From positions 62,001 through 126,000 of the forward strand of contig NZ_JAAKEI010000001.1 of the NCBI RefSeq assembly GCF_011039085.1: a DNA stretch of 64,000 nucleotides. The letters are read 5' to 3'. Position numbers and translations under genes: made by a program. Source of the DNA: Desulfovibrio sp. ZJ369 (GTDB taxonomy: Bacteria; Desulfobacterota; Desulfovibrionia; Desulfovibrionales; Desulfovibrionaceae). Every line of letters begins with the position of its first letter. The stretch's first letter is position 1. The notes below the pieces were generated by a model, which did no database searches, was not told the origin of the DNA, and saw only the letters and a program-made list of their open reading frames with translations. This document shows, piece by piece, positions 1 through 13,062 of the stretch.

Positions 1-1841
1 ACGCCGGTAGCGGTATCGGTGATCACGGCGAAGGGCGTCACTTCCGAGCCTGTGCCCGAAGTGGTGGGAATGGCGACCATGACCGCCTTTTTGCCCAGAT
101 CCGGGAAGGACACCACCCGCTTGCGGATGTCCATGAAGCGCAGGGCAACATCCTCAAACCTGATGTCCGGCACTTCATAGAGCAGCCAGATGATCTTGGC
201 CGCGTCCATGGGTGAGCCGCCGCCCAGGGCAATGAACATGTCCGGCTGAAAGGCATTGACCATGTCCAGGGCCTTCCGGGCCGTGGCAATGTCCGGGTCG
301 GGCTGCACGCCGGCAAAAATGCGGAACTCCATACCCATGCTTTCCAGAACGTCCGTCACTTTCTGCACATGCCCGAGCTTTTCCATGGTGGCATCGGTAA
401 TGATGCAGGCCCGGCGGCGATCCGCATACTCTTCCAGCGCAGGGCGCAGGGCTCCGAGCTTGAAATAGATTTTGGGCGGCACACGGTACCAGAGCATGTT
501 TTCACGGCGGCAGGCCACGGTTTTGACGTTCATGAGATGTTTCACCCCGATGTTTTCACTCACGGAATTGCCGCCCCAACTGCCACAGCCCAGGGTCAGG
601 GAAGGCGCAATGCGAAAGTTGTACACATCCCCTATGGCCCCTTGCGAGGCAGGCATATTGATCAAGGTCCGGCCGGTGGTCATGGTATCCTGAAAAAGCT
701 CAATGTGCGCCGTGTTTGACTCGCGCGTGTAGAGCACCGAAGTGTGCCCGGCCCCGCCCAATTGCACAAGGCTCTGGGCCATATCCACCGCGGCCGCGAA
801 ATCCGGCGCCCGGTAAAAACCGAGCACCGGCGAAAGCTTTTCATGCGCAAAGGGATCGTCGGCCCTGATGGCCGCGCGCTCGGCAATCAGCACCTTGGTG
901 TTTTCCGGCACGTCGATACCGGCCATTGCCGCAATGCGCGCAGCGGGCTGCCCGACTATGGCGCTGTTCAGCGCGCCGTTGACGAACAGGGTCCCGGCCA
1001 GGGCCTCGCTTTGCTTTTTGTCGGCAAACCAGGCCCCGCGTTTGAGAAATTCCTCGCGCACAGCGTCGGCAATGCTCTCTTCGGCGATCACAGTCTGTTC
1101 CGAAGCGCAGATCATGCCGTTGTCAAAGGTTTTGCTGAGCAGAATGGAATTGACCGCCATTTTGATGTCCGCCGTGGCGTCGATGATCACCGGCGTGTTG
1201 CCCGCGCCCACGCCGATGGCGGGCGTGCCGGAGCTGTAGGCGGCATGCACCATGCCCGGACCGCCGGTGGCCAGAATCAGGTTGACGTCCTTGTGGCTCA
1301 TCAGATGCTGGGAGAGCTCGGCGCTGGGTTCTTCCAGGCAGTCAATGATATTTTCCGGCGCTCCGGCCTGTACCGCGGCCTCCAGAATAATCATGGCCGC
1401 GGCCCTGGTGCTGCGCCTGGCGCGCGGATGCGGGGAAATAATGATGCCGTTGCGCGTCTTGAGGCAGAGCAGGGTCTTGAAAATGGCCGTGGACGTGGGG
1501 TTGGTGGTGGGCACGATGCCGGCCACCAGACCCAGGGGCGCGGCGATCTCCCGGTAGCCGGAAACCGGGTCGTCTTCAATGATCCCGCAGGTTTTGGCAT
1601 CTTTGTACTTGTTATAGATGTATTCCGAGGCAAAGTGATTTTTGATCACCTTGTCTTCCAGGACGCCCATGCCGGTTTCCTCCACAGCCATTTTCGCCAG
1701 CTCAATACGCTTGGCTGTGGCCACGGCAGCGGCATGGTGAAAAATCCTGTCCACCTGCTCCTGCGTGTAATGCGCAAAGATTGCCTGCGCCGCACGCACA
1801 CGCTCGATCATGGCGTCCAATTGTTCCGTTGCTTTGCTCAT
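1..1841 (-). CDS. adhE: Bifunctional acetaldehyde-CoA/alcohol dehydrogenase AdhE (C-terminus cut by window)
   Basis: This fermentative enzyme reduces acetyl-CoA to acetaldehyde and then to ethanol, or runs in reverse, using NAD(H) in the cytoplasm. About 613 codons are visible. The N-terminal aldehyde dehydrogenase half carries the catalytic Cys near residue 245 in the motif DNGMICASEQ. The start of the iron-dependent alcohol dehydrogenase half follows, with GGGSPMDAAK and TSGTGSEVTPFAV near the window edge. The remaining metal-ligand region lies beyond base 1. The ATG at 1841 is preceded by a good GGAG ribosome site (1847-1850). It stands alone, with an AT-rich leader upstream. The call is firm because both domains are present in the right order. 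Confidence 0.95.
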   Translation of the reverse strand, partial: MSKATEQLDAMIERVRAAQAIFAHYTQEQVDRIFHHAAAVATAKRIELAKMAVEETGMGVLEDKVIKNHFASEYIYNKYKDAKTCGIIEDDPVSGYREIAAPLGLVAGIVPTTNPTSTAIFKTLLCLKTRNGIIISPHPRARRSTRAAAMIILEAAVQAGAPENIIDCLEEPSAELSQHLMSHKDVNLILATGGPGMVHAAYSSGTPAIGVGAGNTPVIIDATADIKMAVNSILLSKTFDNGMICASEQTVIAEESIADAVREEFLKRGAWFADKKQSEALAGTLFVNGALNSAIVGQPAARIAAMAGIDVPENTKVLIAERAAIRADDPFAHEKLSPVLGFYRAPDFAAAVDMAQSLVQLGGAGHTSVLYTRESNTAHIELFQDTMTTGRTLINMPASQGAIGDVYNFRIAPSLTLGCGSWGGNSVSENIGVKHLMNVKTVACRRENMLWYRVPPKIYFKLGALRPALEEYADRRRACIITDATMEKLGHVQKVTDVLESMGMEFRIFAGVQPDPDIATARKALDMVNAFQPDMFIALGGGSPMDAAKIIWLLYEVPDIRFEDVALRFMDIRKRVVSFPDLGKKAVMVAIPTTSGTGSEVTPFAVITDTATG

Positions 1842-2104
1842 ATCCGCTCCTCTGCCGGGTTTGCGTTGCTCTTCATCATGTCTGAGGTCTTGCGGGCACT
1901 TGTGAGCCCTGCCGGACTGGCCCGAACCTTGCGTGGTCACGGCGCGCATGCGGCGACATTCAGCCATGCGCGGAAACATGAAAAGGCAAAGTCTCCAAGA
2001 CCTGTATATATCCTATATATAGAATACGATTTAGGCAACACAACCCCTTGATATAGAAATGGTTGCTTATTGCACGATGGGCAGATCCTGCCCTGCCCTG
2101 TACG
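1842..2104 (-). promoter_or_regulatory. adhE leader and promoter region
   Basis: No gene is visible here. Read on the minus strand there is an AT-rich stretch around 2005-2050 containing TATATA-type -10 candidates and TTGTGT/TTGCCT -35-like hexamers 16-17 bases upstream. The remarkably AT-rich TATATATCCTATATATAG (2004-2021) stands out against the GC-rich background. I looked for a Rex-type redox operator (TTGTG, 6-8 bases, CACAA) and did not find a convincing one. The promoter assignment is inference from base composition and position. Confidence 0.4.
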
Positions 2105-2132
2105 CAAAAAGGGAGGTTGCCCTCCCCTTTTT
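2105..2132 (-). terminator. Rho-independent terminator after dapL
   Basis: On the minus strand the sequence forms an A-rich, G-rich arm (AAAAAGGGGAGG), a GCAA loop and the complementary CCTCCCTTTTT arm ending in a T run. It lies about 25 bases past the dapL stop codon. The A/T-flanked arms would also allow termination in the opposite direction. Confidence 0.8.
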
Positions 2133-2157
2133 ACATTCATCCAATTCGATCACGGGT

Positions 2158-3384
2158 TCAATTCAGTGTGCGCAAGCGGCGGATGGCTTCTTCCGTATCT
2201 TCCGGCGAGCCAAAGGCCGTGAGGCGCACATAGCCTTCGCCGCTAAGCCCGAAACCCGCGCCCGGCGTGCAGACCAGGGCGGCCTGATGCAGGAGGCGAT
2301 CAAAAAAGCCCCAAGAATCCATGCCGTTGGGCACGCCGACCCAGATATACGGGGCATTGACGCCGCCAAAGACCTCCAGGCCCATTTCCTTCACAGCGGC
2401 GCTGAGCAGGGCGGCGTTGCTCTGGTAGCCCCTGATCACGCCCATGATTTCTTCCCGGCCCTTCTCGCTGTAGGCAGCGGCCGCGGCGCGCTGCACAATA
2501 TAGGCGCAACCGTTGTATTTTGTGCTTTGGCGGCGGTTCCAGAGCGCGTTCAGGCTGGCCGCGCCGCCCTTGCCGTCGCTGATCCGCAGGGCTTTGGGCA
2601 CCACGGTGTAGGCGCAGCGCAGGCCGGTAAAGCCGGCTGTTTTGGAAAAACTGCGAAATTCCACGGCCACTTCCTGCGCGCCGTCCAGCTCGTAAATGCT
2701 GTGCGGCACATCCGGGTCGCGGATAAAGGCTTCATAGGCGGAGTCATAAAGAATGACGCAGCCCTCGCGCCGGGCGTAGTCCACCCAGCCTTGCAGGGCC
2801 GCGCGCGAAAGCACTGTGCCCGTGGGATTGTTGGGGTAGCAGAGATAGATCATATCCGGCCGGGTTTTGGGAAAGTCCGGCACAAAGTCATTGGCTTTGA
2901 CGCAGGGCAGATACACAATCCTGCTCCACTGCCCGTTGGCCATGTCCCCGGCGCGGCCCGCCATGACGTTGGAATCCACATAGACCGGATACACCGGGTC
3001 GGTCACGGCCACCACGCTGTCCGGGGCGAAGAGTTCCTGAAAATTGCCCACATCGGACTTGGCCCCGTCGCTGACGAAAATTTCATCCGGGCTCAGATCC
3101 ACGCCGCGCGCCTTGTAATCGTACTCCATGATCAGATCGCGCAGAAAGGCATAGCCCTGCTCCGGGCCGTAGCCGTGAAAGCGGGCGGGGTCGCCCATGT
3201 CGTCCACGCCTTTGTGCAGGGCCTGAATCACGGCCGGAACCAGCGGGCGGGTCACGTCGCCGATGCCCAGGCTGATCACCCGGGCGTCGGGGTTGCGGTC
3301 TTTAAAATCCGCCACCTTGCGCGCAATGTCCGAAAAAAGGTAATTGCTTTGCAGCTTGAGAAAATCGGGGTTGATTGCAGCCAT
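2158..3384 (-). CDS. dapL: LL-diaminopimelate aminotransferase
   Basis: This PLP enzyme converts tetrahydrodipicolinate directly to LL-diaminopimelate, bypassing the succinylase or acetylase steps of lysine and peptidoglycan precursor synthesis. The 408-residue length fits the family. Visible motifs are the PNNPTG substrate loop near residue 184, the YDSAYE aspartate/tyrosine pair near 213, and [12 protein letters not shown] with the Schiff-base Lys near 248. The gene lies 17 bases downstream of dapF on the same strand, so the two probably form an operon for the last two DAP steps. The start has a GAGGGAT ribosome site upstream. Use of the DapL route is typical of Desulfovibrio and other anaerobes. 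Confidence 0.95.
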   Translation of the reverse strand: MAAINPDFLKLQSNYLFSDIARKVADFKDRNPDARVISLGIGDVTRPLVPAVIQALHKGVDDMGDPARFHGYGPEQGYAFLRDLIMEYDYKARGVDLSPDEIFVSDGAKSDVGNFQELFAPDSVVAVTDPVYPVYVDSNVMAGRAGDMANGQWSRIVYLPCVKANDFVPDFPKTRPDMIYLCYPNNPTGTVLSRAALQGWVDYARREGCVILYDSAYEAFIRDPDVPHSIYELDGAQEVAVEFRSFSKTAGFTGLRCAYTVVPKALRISDGKGGAASLNALWNRRQSTKYNGCAYIVQRAAAAAYSEKGREEIMGVIRGYQSNAALLSAAVKEMGLEVFGGVNAPYIWVGVPNGMDSWGFFDRLLHQAALVCTPGAGFGLSGEGYVRLTAFGSPEDTEEAIRRLRTLN

Positions 3385-3401
3385 ATATCCCTCAATGGTT
3401 T

Positions 3402-4271
3402 TCAGATGAAATACACGCCTTCAAAAACAGTTGTTGCGCCGCCGGTCATGTAGACGTGATCGTCGCTTTTGTCCCAGTCGATATGCAGCACGCCGCCCCT
3501 GAGCTCCACATCCGGCGAACGGCCGGTATAACCGTTGAGCGCGCAGGCCACCGCCGCGGCGCAGGCTCCGGTGCCGCAGGCTAGGGTTTCCCCTGCCCCG
3601 CGCTCCCAGACGCGCATGCGGATTCTGGTGGAAGAAAGCACTTCCACAAATTCCGTATTGGTGCGCTGGGGAAACAGGGGGTGATGCTCAAAAAGCGGGC
3701 CCAGCTTCGGAAGATCCAGATCGTCTATGCCCTGCATGAAGACCACGGCGTGCGGGTTGCCCATGGACACGGCGGTAATCGCATAGGTGGTCCCGCCCAC
3801 TTCCACGGGTCGGGAGATAAAGCGCTGCGCGTCCTCGCCCGCAGCGGGCGCGGACGAAAGCCGCAGGGGAATGCGCTCCGGCGCGAGCACGGGCTCGCCC
3901 ATGTCCACGGTGGCGCCGCAGACCTGGCCCGCCTCGAAGAGCAGGCGCACGATCTTGATGCCCGCGGCTGTTTCCAGCCGGATGACATCTTTTTTGACGA
4001 TGCCGTGATCGTGCGCGAATTTGCCCACGCAGCGGGTGGCGTTGCCGCACATTTCCGCTTCCGAGCCGTCGGCGTTGAACATGCGCATGCGCACGTCGGC
4101 CGTGGCCGAGGGCAGGATCAGCACCAGGCCGTCGGAACCCACGCCAAAATGGCGGTCGCTGATCCGCGCGGCAAGCTCATGGGGATTGTCCACGCGCTCT
4201 TCAAAACCGTTGATGTACACATAATCGTTGCCGATGCCCTGCATCTTGGTAAAACGCACTCCCGCGCTCAT
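3402..4271 (-). CDS. dapF: Diaminopimelate epimerase
   Basis: This cofactor-free racemase interconverts LL- and meso-diaminopimelate, supplying lysine and the peptidoglycan cross-link residue. It is 289 residues long. The two catalytic cysteines are visible: Cys75 in [10 protein letters not shown] and Cys232 in [10 protein letters not shown]. The start at 4271 follows an AAGGAGCTGTC ribosome site. It is first in the dapF-dapL pair. Nothing unusual is seen. Confidence 0.96.
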   Translation of the reverse strand: MSAGVRFTKMQGIGNDYVYINGFEERVDNPHELAARISDRHFGVGSDGLVLILPSATADVRMRMFNADGSEAEMCGNATRCVGKFAHDHGIVKKDVIRLETAAGIKIVRLLFEAGQVCGATVDMGEPVLAPERIPLRLSSAPAAGEDAQRFISRPVEVGGTTYAITAVSMGNPHAVVFMQGIDDLDLPKLGPLFEHHPLFPQRTNTEFVEVLSSTRIRMRVWERGAGETLACGTGACAAAVACALNGYTGRSPDVELRGGVLHIDWDKSDDHVYMTGGATTVFEGVYFI

Positions 4272-4399
4272 GACAGCTCCTTTCTCCTGGGTAAAACGGG
4301 CCCGCGCCCGTTGCCGCCCGCAGCGCCCTTGCAGTGAACTGAGTTTGCCAGCATACCTGCGAAAAGCCTGAAAGTAAAGGCGGCCGCCCGAAGGAAGGA

Positions 4400-4424
4400 T
4401 TCACTGTTGGAGTGAAATTTTTTT
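4400..4424 (+). terminator. Hairpin with T-tract, no plus-strand gene upstream
   Basis: TTCACT (4400-4405), a 5-base loop and AGTGAA (4411-4416) are followed by ATTTTTTT. This is a short terminator-like structure on the plus strand inside the dapF upstream region. No plus-strand gene precedes it in the window, so it may end an antisense or small RNA, or be fortuitous. Confidence 0.4.
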
Positions 4425-4469
4425 CTCAACCATGTAACATTATAATGAATTTTTTACGGAAATCATCGC

Positions 4470-4700
4470 AAAGGCGAATCCCTCATGCGCGGCCACGGCC
4501 GCTCTCTGCGGCGCGCTTTGAGAGCGGGAAGCTCTTCAGCTTCCCGCTCCCGCGTTGCTCCTGCCTTGTCCGTTGCGGCGGAAAAGGCGTGAGAATCCCT
4601 GTTGCGGCGTGCGGTTCCGCAACCGGCCGGCAGCCGAGGAACCCATCTTCCCCCCCGGGATGCGGCTCCCCCGGCTCCCGACAATAAAACGTACGCTCTT
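4470..4700. other. GC-rich structured intergenic island, possible RNA element
   Basis: This 230-base stretch between dapF and glnN has no convincing ORF but strong structure. A perfect 12-base-pair hairpin lies at 4522-4549 (GAGCGGGAAGCT, loop CTTC). Further right, GTTGCGG (4600s) pairs with CCGCAAC. The plus-strand segment GGCGTGAGAATCCC followed by CCGCAACCGG and AGCCGAGGAACC faintly resembles a degraded cobalamin-riboswitch core. No plus-strand gene follows, and the match is not good enough for a family call. The next bases, 4700-4742, are AT-rich and featureless. Confidence 0.3.
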
Positions 4701-4742
4701 GTCTGCTAATCTTTACCTCTTTTGTTTACCGCATGTTATCAT

Positions 4743-4792
4743 TAGAGAATATTGCTTTGAGAGCGTTTAGCTCATTTCATGAGCAAAATGCT

Positions 4793-4795
<3 letters not shown>
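4743..4795. repeat. TAGAGC-family repeat, short copy at glnN 3' end
   Basis: The element starts TAGAGA and ends GCTCTA. Its main part is an imperfect palindrome, GAGCGTTTAGCTCAT, TTC, ATGAGCAAAATGCTC. Read on the minus strand, its terminal TAGAGC supplies the TAG stop codon of glnN (CAT TAG AGC). It probably also acts as a transcription-ending hairpin for glnN. It belongs to the dispersed family described under findings. Confidence 0.75.
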
Positions 4796-6985
<2,190 letters not shown>

Positions 6986-7020
6986 ACTCTTGTCTCCTTT
7001 TCTCGTCTGATTCTGACGTG

Positions 7021-8611
<1,591 letters not shown>

Positions 8612-8763
8612 GCCCATCTCCCTCATGGCCTGGGCGGCTTGTGGATACTGCGCGGATCGCGGCAGGGCGCAAAAGCCTGCCGGAGCGCAGCAACAGCCGC
8701 CCGTACCGGTTGAAAAACCTTTCAGGCAATGGAGCCGGCGCCTTGCCCCCTGCCCGCGCGGTC

Positions 8764-9034
8764 TAGAGCATTTTTTGATTGAAAATATTCATTTTCAATC
8801 ACTTCGCCGCCATCATTTCGCGTCCAGGCTTCAGCCGTTGCGACGAAGGAAGCTACGGATGAAGACAGCAACTGGTTACTGCGGCAGCCAGCCAACGCAA
8901 CCGCTGTCGCTATCCGTAAGCAAGCAAAGCTTGCTAACGGCTACCGCAACGCGGTCTGGACGCTCATTCGGCGCGGGCGCCAGCTAACGCTGTCGCCAGA
9001 GCGGTTTAGCTCATTTCATGAGCAAAACGCTCTA
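8764..9034. repeat. TAGAGC-family repeat, long copy upstream of amtB
   Basis: This is the largest copy, 271 bp from TAGAGC to GCTCTA. It contains the shared module CATCATTTCGCGTCCAG, then an insertion of about 120 bases with its own inverted pieces (CTACGGATGAAGACAGC and GCTATCCGTAAGC). The shared GCGGTCTGGACGCTCATTC and GGCGCGGGCGCCAGC modules follow, then the terminal hairpin GCGGTTTAGCTCAT, TTC, ATGAGCAAAACGC. No ORF is convincing inside it. Confidence 0.75.
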
Positions 9035-9179
9035 TGCCGCGTCCTCGTTTGCCGGGGGAGAGCATGAAGCGTACCAGGACGTGAAGCGTGGCGGGATTGA
9101 TGTATAACACTGTAATTTTACATGATATTTTTTCTACTCCGCCCTGCCGTTTTCAAACGTGTGCCCTAGTTGGCAATAA

Positions 9180-9432
9180 AAAATCCACATTTCTGTAGAA
9201 AAACAAAAAAGCTCAGGCCCGCGCAAAACGCAGACCTGAGCAGATCCCCAAAATAGTATATAAAATGAAAAGGTTATCGTACTATCTTAAAATACACATT
9301 TTTGTAGATATTTTGCACGGCTTTTTTGCCTGAACAGACAAAGAGAGGGCAATAAAACGCCTGGCGTCACGCTGCCTGCGGTTGTGGCAACAGAAAAAAC
9401 CGCCAGGAAAATCTACATTCAGGTAGATTTAT
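9180..9432. repeat. Three-copy dyad repeat (consensus AAAATcyACATT...GTAGA)
   Basis: Three copies of a roughly 23-base motif lie in tandem orientation at 9180-9202, 9289-9313 and 9408-9432, spaced about 109 and 119 bases apart. The best copy contains CTACATT, CAG, GTAG, a short inverted repeat; the others are CCACATTTCTGTAG and ACACATTTTTGTAG. The intervening sequences are unrelated. This spacing and dyad look like operator sites, but no protein is identified. It is the most regular feature in the gap between the sigma-54 activator and amtB. Confidence 0.5.
9205..9241 (-). terminator. Terminator downstream of the NifA-like gene
   Basis: On the minus strand CTCAGGTCTGCG, a TTTTG loop and CGCGGGCCTGAG are followed by CTTTTTTG. 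The stem is strong and has a proper T-tract. It lies about 280 bases beyond the regulator stop, so it may end that transcript or a leader RNA covering the dyad repeats. Confidence 0.75.
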
Positions 9433-9523
9433 CCCGTTCAAGCGCAACGAGCTACGGGCGCGGTAGCAAAAATGCGACCGGATGGCGGCCCGCAGGGCCC
9501 CTTCAGCGGGCACTGTGCAGCGC

Positions 9524-11191
9524 TTATTGCCCGATGTTTTGAGGCGGGTTGGCGTTTTCAGGCGCGTCCTGATCTGCCATCCGCCCCTGGCCCGCCACAG
9601 CCGCGGCCCGGAAGTCTTTGTAGTCCAGCCCGTATTTCTTGAGGCGCAGGGCCATGATTCGCTCCGTAAGGCCAAGGCGCGCCGCGGCTTTGCCCATCCG
9701 GCCGCGGCTCCATTCCAGGGCTTCCACAATGCAGGCGCGTTCCAGCTCATCCAGGCGTTCCTGCAGCCCGCCGGAAATTCCGGGCAGCGCGCAGCAGGCG
9801 CTGCCGCCCTGCCTGCCGGCGCACTGGACGCTGTGCAGGCCCGGCGGCAAATGCTGGGGCAAAATCAGCCCTTCCCGCCCCACCAGAAGCACGGCCCGCT
9901 CCATGACGTTTTCCAGCTCGCGGATATTTCCGGGCCAGGCGTAACGTTGCAGCATATCCATGACGGCCAGGGAAAGGCGCGCGTTTTTGCGGTCCCCGGC
10001 CTGCGCGTAGCGGCGGATAAAGTGATCGGCAAGCGGCAGAATATCTTCCGGACGCCGGCGCAAAGGCGGCAGAAAAATGGGGAAGACATTCAGCCGGTAG
10101 AATAAATCCCGGCGAAAGCCGCCCTGCTCCACCATTTCTTCCAGATTGCGGTTGGTGGCGGTGATGATCCGCACATCCACATGCTTTGTTTCCATGCCGC
10201 CCAGGCGCTCAAAGCTGCGTTCCTGCAAGACGCGCAACAGCTTGGCCTGGGTCATCAGCGACAGCTCGCCCACTTCATCCAAAAACAATGTGCCGCCGTC
10301 AGCCAACTCAAAGCGGCCCTTGCGCATGGCATTGGCCCCGGTAAACGCGCCGCGTTCGTGCCCGAAGAGCTCGCTTTCAATGAGGTTTTCCGGCAGGGCC
10401 GCGCAGTTCAGCGATATAAACGGCCTGGCCGCGCGCGGGCCGGACGCGTGGATGGCCCGTGCCGCCAATTCCTTGCCCGTGCCGGATTCCCCCTGCAAAA
10501 AAACCGTTGTGGCGGAAGAAGCCACCTGGGCAATCTGGGCATAGACCTTCTGCATGATTTCCGAGCTGCCCACAAAACCTTTGGGCCGCAAGGAGGGCCG
10601 CCCCTCTTCGCTCATTCTGCCCTGCGTTTCCAGAGCCGTATGCCCCAGAAGCGAGGCAATGATCAGGAGCAGGCGCACGTCGTCTTCCAGCGTGGCGGTG
10701 TCGGCCAGAAGGCGATCCACGGAAAGCGCGCCCACCACCTGACCATTGAGCCGGATGGGCACGCAGATGAAGGAAATATCCTCTTTGCTCAGATCGCGCG
10801 AGCGCGTGCGGTTCAGAAAAAGCGGCTCCCTGGAAACATGGGTGATGTACATGGGCCGCCCGCTCTCAATAACCCGGCCGGTAATGCCTTCGCCGCGCAC
10901 ATAATGGCCGCGGCGTCGCTCCGCCGGTTTGAGGCCGTAGGACGATTCAATGCGGATCTCGCCTGTCCGGGGGGAAACCAGAGTGATGGCCCCGCGCATC
11001 ATGTGCAGATGTTCCGCGATCAGGGCCAGGGCTTTATCCAGGACGCTGGCCACGTCTGTGACCGTATTCATGACCTGAACCAGCTCCAGCAAAAGCGTAA
11101 GCTGGCTTTCGCAATGGCCGGGGGTGGGCATGGAGGGGAAAGCCGGGCTGCCTGCCCTGGTTGCGCGCAACGTGGATTTGATCCTGGGCAT
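9524..11191 (-). CDS. Sigma-54-dependent activator, GAF-AAA+-Fis (NifA-like)
   Basis: This is a bacterial enhancer-binding protein. Roughly residues 30-190 form a GAF sensor domain. The AAA+ core shows Walker A GESGTGKE, the sigma-54 contact loop GAFTGA, and Walker [13 protein letters not shown]. The C-terminus is a Fis-type helix-turn-helix ([23 protein letters not shown]). Architecture matches NifA, and the position next to amtB-PII-glnN suggests control of nitrogen genes, which is inference. The interdomain linker has a few cysteines ([13 protein letters not shown]) but not a clear oxygen-sensitive NifA spacing. An in-frame TTG at 11209 is an alternative start; I prefer the ATG at 11191 with AGGCGG upstream. 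No sigma-54 promoter was recognised near amtB. Confidence 0.88.
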   Translation of the reverse strand: MPRIKSTLRATRAGSPAFPSMPTPGHCESQLTLLLELVQVMNTVTDVASVLDKALALIAEHLHMMRGAITLVSPRTGEIRIESSYGLKPAERRRGHYVRGEGITGRVIESGRPMYITHVSREPLFLNRTRSRDLSKEDISFICVPIRLNGQVVGALSVDRLLADTATLEDDVRLLLIIASLLGHTALETQGRMSEEGRPSLRPKGFVGSSEIMQKVYAQIAQVASSATTVFLQGESGTGKELAARAIHASGPRAARPFISLNCAALPENLIESELFGHERGAFTGANAMRKGRFELADGGTLFLDEVGELSLMTQAKLLRVLQERSFERLGGMETKHVDVRIITATNRNLEEMVEQGGFRRDLFYRLNVFPIFLPPLRRRPEDILPLADHFIRRYAQAGDRKNARLSLAVMDMLQRYAWPGNIRELENVMERAVLLVGREGLILPQHLPPGLHSVQCAGRQGGSACCALPGISGGLQERLDELERACIVEALEWSRGRMGKAAARLGLTERIMALRLKKYGLDYKDFRAAAVAGQGRMADQDAPENANPPQNIGQ

Positions 11192-11261
11192 CTGCCGCCT
11201 ATATCCCAATCGGCCGCGCCGCGCAATGCGCGGCGCAAGGCCCGAAAGCGCGGGGCTGACC

Positions 11262-12113
11262 CTAGGCCGCGCACATTTTTCCGCAGGGCGAAAGAGTGCG
11301 CAGCAGGTTGAGCAGATCCGTCACCCCATGTCGGCGGCACGCCAGATAACAGCTTGTATATTCGCGATGCGTGAGCCGGGCGGCGAAAACAGGGTAGCGT
11401 CGTTCCCGGGCGGCAAAGGGCAGGCCCAGCAGCGGCCCCAGGGCCGGATGGATGGGCAGCCAGAAATCCTCTTGCGGATGAACGTAGGTTCGGCGCGCGT
11501 CTTCCGGCAGACGGCCCAGGCCAAGCAGACGCAAGAGGCAGTCCGCCACATGAAAGAGTAAGGTTTTGCCCGGATGGTTGACTGTGATGAACAATTGCTC
11601 GTCTCGCCAGCGCTCGCGCAAAAGCGACGCGCAGCGAATAGGGGCATGCGCTTCCTTGGCCTCCTCGCGCGTCAGCGAATCCTCGGCCACGGCCGCCACA
11701 TCGCCCAGCAATGCGGGATCGCCCCGCAGATAGAGATGCAGAACCTCCTCCGGGGCCAGCCCCTGGGCCAATAAACGCTCCAGCAAACTGTCCGCGAAGT
11801 TGACGGCTTTTATGGCGTTGGTCCAGAAGGGCCAGTATCCCTTGAAAAAAAGATTGGGAATTTCCACAACCTGACAGGAAGGTGAAAGACGCGGCAGGAG
11901 CTGCTCGGTGGAAAGCGCGCCCCAACGCGGGGCAAGACGCTGATACAGAAAAAGCGCGCACTGTTTCAGATCCGCTTCGGCAATGCTTTGGCGGGTGTAG
12001 TTGACATACTGCCGGATGCGGAAAAAGCGGCTGAAGGCCGGGCTGTTTTCCAGCAGCGGGCGCAAGGCGTCACCCTGGCAGTTGGCGTGCAGAAGACAAA
12101 GGGCCGATGGCAT
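11262..12113 (-). CDS. WcbI-family polysaccharide biosynthesis-like protein
   Basis: The protein begins [20 protein letters not shown]; the HANCQG motif near the N-terminus and overall length (about 283 residues) resemble the WcbI family, known from capsule loci of Gram-negative bacteria. The family has been linked to capsule modification, with an uncertain reaction. No capsule genes surround it here; it follows queD by about 125 bases on the same strand. The start at 12113 is chosen because the conserved motif begins there, although its ribosome site is weak (ACGGA). Residues 100 onward are leucine- and arginine-rich with no further motif I recognise. Confidence 0.6.
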   Translation of the reverse strand: MPSALCLLHANCQGDALRPLLENSPAFSRFFRIRQYVNYTRQSIAEADLKQCALFLYQRLAPRWGALSTEQLLPRLSPSCQVVEIPNLFFKGYWPFWTNAIKAVNFADSLLERLLAQGLAPEEVLHLYLRGDPALLGDVAAVAEDSLTREEAKEAHAPIRCASLLRERWRDEQLFITVNHPGKTLLFHVADCLLRLLGLGRLPEDARRTYVHPQEDFWLPIHPALGPLLGLPFAARERRYPVFAARLTHREYTSCYLACRRHGVTDLLNLLRTLSPCGKMCAA

Positions 12114-12238
12114 GGGATGTCCGTCAAAAAAACATTTTTGCCGGAATATTGCACAGATTATGCCAGAAAACGACAGGTGGGCTGAATGTGTCCCACGACG
12201 CCGACGGGCGCTCTGTGGGCCGCCCCCTGGCGGCATTT

Positions 12239-12652
12239 TCAGGCGTCCGGCATTTCCAGATAGGTGGCAGTCTGGCTGCCTTTTTCCGAAACGCTCACGC
12301 TGAAGAGGCGCACGGCCCGCGCCTGGGGATCAGCGCTGCGAGCCAGCCGATGGGCCATATTTTGCCAGATGTGGCGAGCGAGATTCTCCGAAGAGGGATT
12401 GATGCGCTCAAAGGGCGGCGTTTCGTTGAGAACCCGGTGGTCCAGCTCCCGCAGGGTCTCCTTGAGCGCGCTTTTGAGCGTTTTGAAATCCAGCAGCAGC
12501 TCGGTATCCGGTGTCAGGCGCTCGCCCTCCACCGTCAATTCCACGGCGAAATTGTGGCCGTGCAGGCGTTCGCATTTGCCCTGGTAGCAGCGCAGGGCAT
12601 GCCCGGCCGAAAATTCGTCGCGCACCGTAAGACGCCAGAATTGCCGCGCCAT
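12239..12652 (-). CDS. queD: 6-carboxy-5,6,7,8-tetrahydropterin synthase (QueD)
   Basis: This enzyme converts dihydroneopterin triphosphate to 6-carboxytetrahydropterin, the second step toward queuosine in tRNA. The 137 residues include the zinc-binding histidines in FSAGHALR and LHGHNF, and the catalytic Cys in GKCERLHGH. The start codon overlaps the stop of an upstream 57-residue gene (TGATG), implying translational coupling, which explains the lack of a separate ribosome site. A later queuosine enzyme, QueH, is encoded 4 kb away. Confidence 0.9.
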   Translation of the reverse strand: MARQFWRLTVRDEFSAGHALRCYQGKCERLHGHNFAVELTVEGERLTPDTELLLDFKTLKSALKETLRELDHRVLNETPPFERINPSSENLARHIWQNMAHRLARSADPQARAVRLFSVSVSEKGSQTATYLEMPDA

Positions 12653-12825
12653 CAGGACAAAATCCAGTAGACTATCAGGGCCGAGATGAAAACAATGATG
12701 ATGGCCAGGACAATACGGGCGTTCTGGTTCCATTCAAAGCCGGGAGTCTCGTCATCCAGTTCGGCATCACTGACGGATGTGGACGGCGGGCTGAAGATGC
12801 GTTGCAGCCAGGAGGAAAAGGACAT
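12652..12825 (-). CDS. Small single-pass membrane protein, 57 residues
   Basis: I found this ORF by reading upstream of queD. It begins MSFSSWLQRIFSPPST, has an acidic stretch (DAELDDETPG), and ends with one hydrophobic segment (about residues 38-56: ARIVLAIIIVFISALIVYW). A GGAGAACC ribosome site precedes the ATG at 12825. The stop overlaps the queD start. Predicted topology is a short cytoplasmic N-terminus with a C-terminal anchor. No family is recognised. Confidence 0.75.
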   Translation of the reverse strand: MSFSSWLQRIFSPPSTSVSDAELDDETPGFEWNQNARIVLAIIIVFISALIVYWILS

Positions 12826-13062
12826 GGTTCTCCAGAAAAAGATTTTTGCGCGATTACGATGCTGTTCGCGTCATACTACTGAGAGGCTGTTTTTTTGTCA
12901 AAAGGTGCGAGGGGGCCGAAAATCATCAGCCCCCAGTACCAGGCAACACCTGAAATGAAGTGTTCAGTCCCACAGCGCCCCTTTCGCTTGCGCCTTGCGC
13001 CTGCATTCCGTACATTGGACTGGAGCCTTTGCAGGCTTCATACCGCACGCAAGGAGAAAGCC

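Noticed and set aside
744-2051. Long plus-strand ORFs opposite adhE, dapL, glnN, hflX, the tol genes and others
   Set aside because: They are the antisense of clear genes with conserved motifs, rich in His, Arg and Gly as expected for reversed high-GC coding sequence.
1842-2104. Rex-type redox operator upstream of adhE
   Set aside because: Only one half-like TTGTG was seen with no matching CACAA at 6-8 bases; calling it would be wishful.
8764-9034. CRISPR array at the long repeat copy
   Set aside because: No regularly spaced identical repeats with unique spacers; the structure is a set of hairpins.
9180-9432. CRISPR remnant from the three dyad motifs
   Set aside because: Spacing of about 110-120 bases is too long for spacers and the motifs are degenerate.
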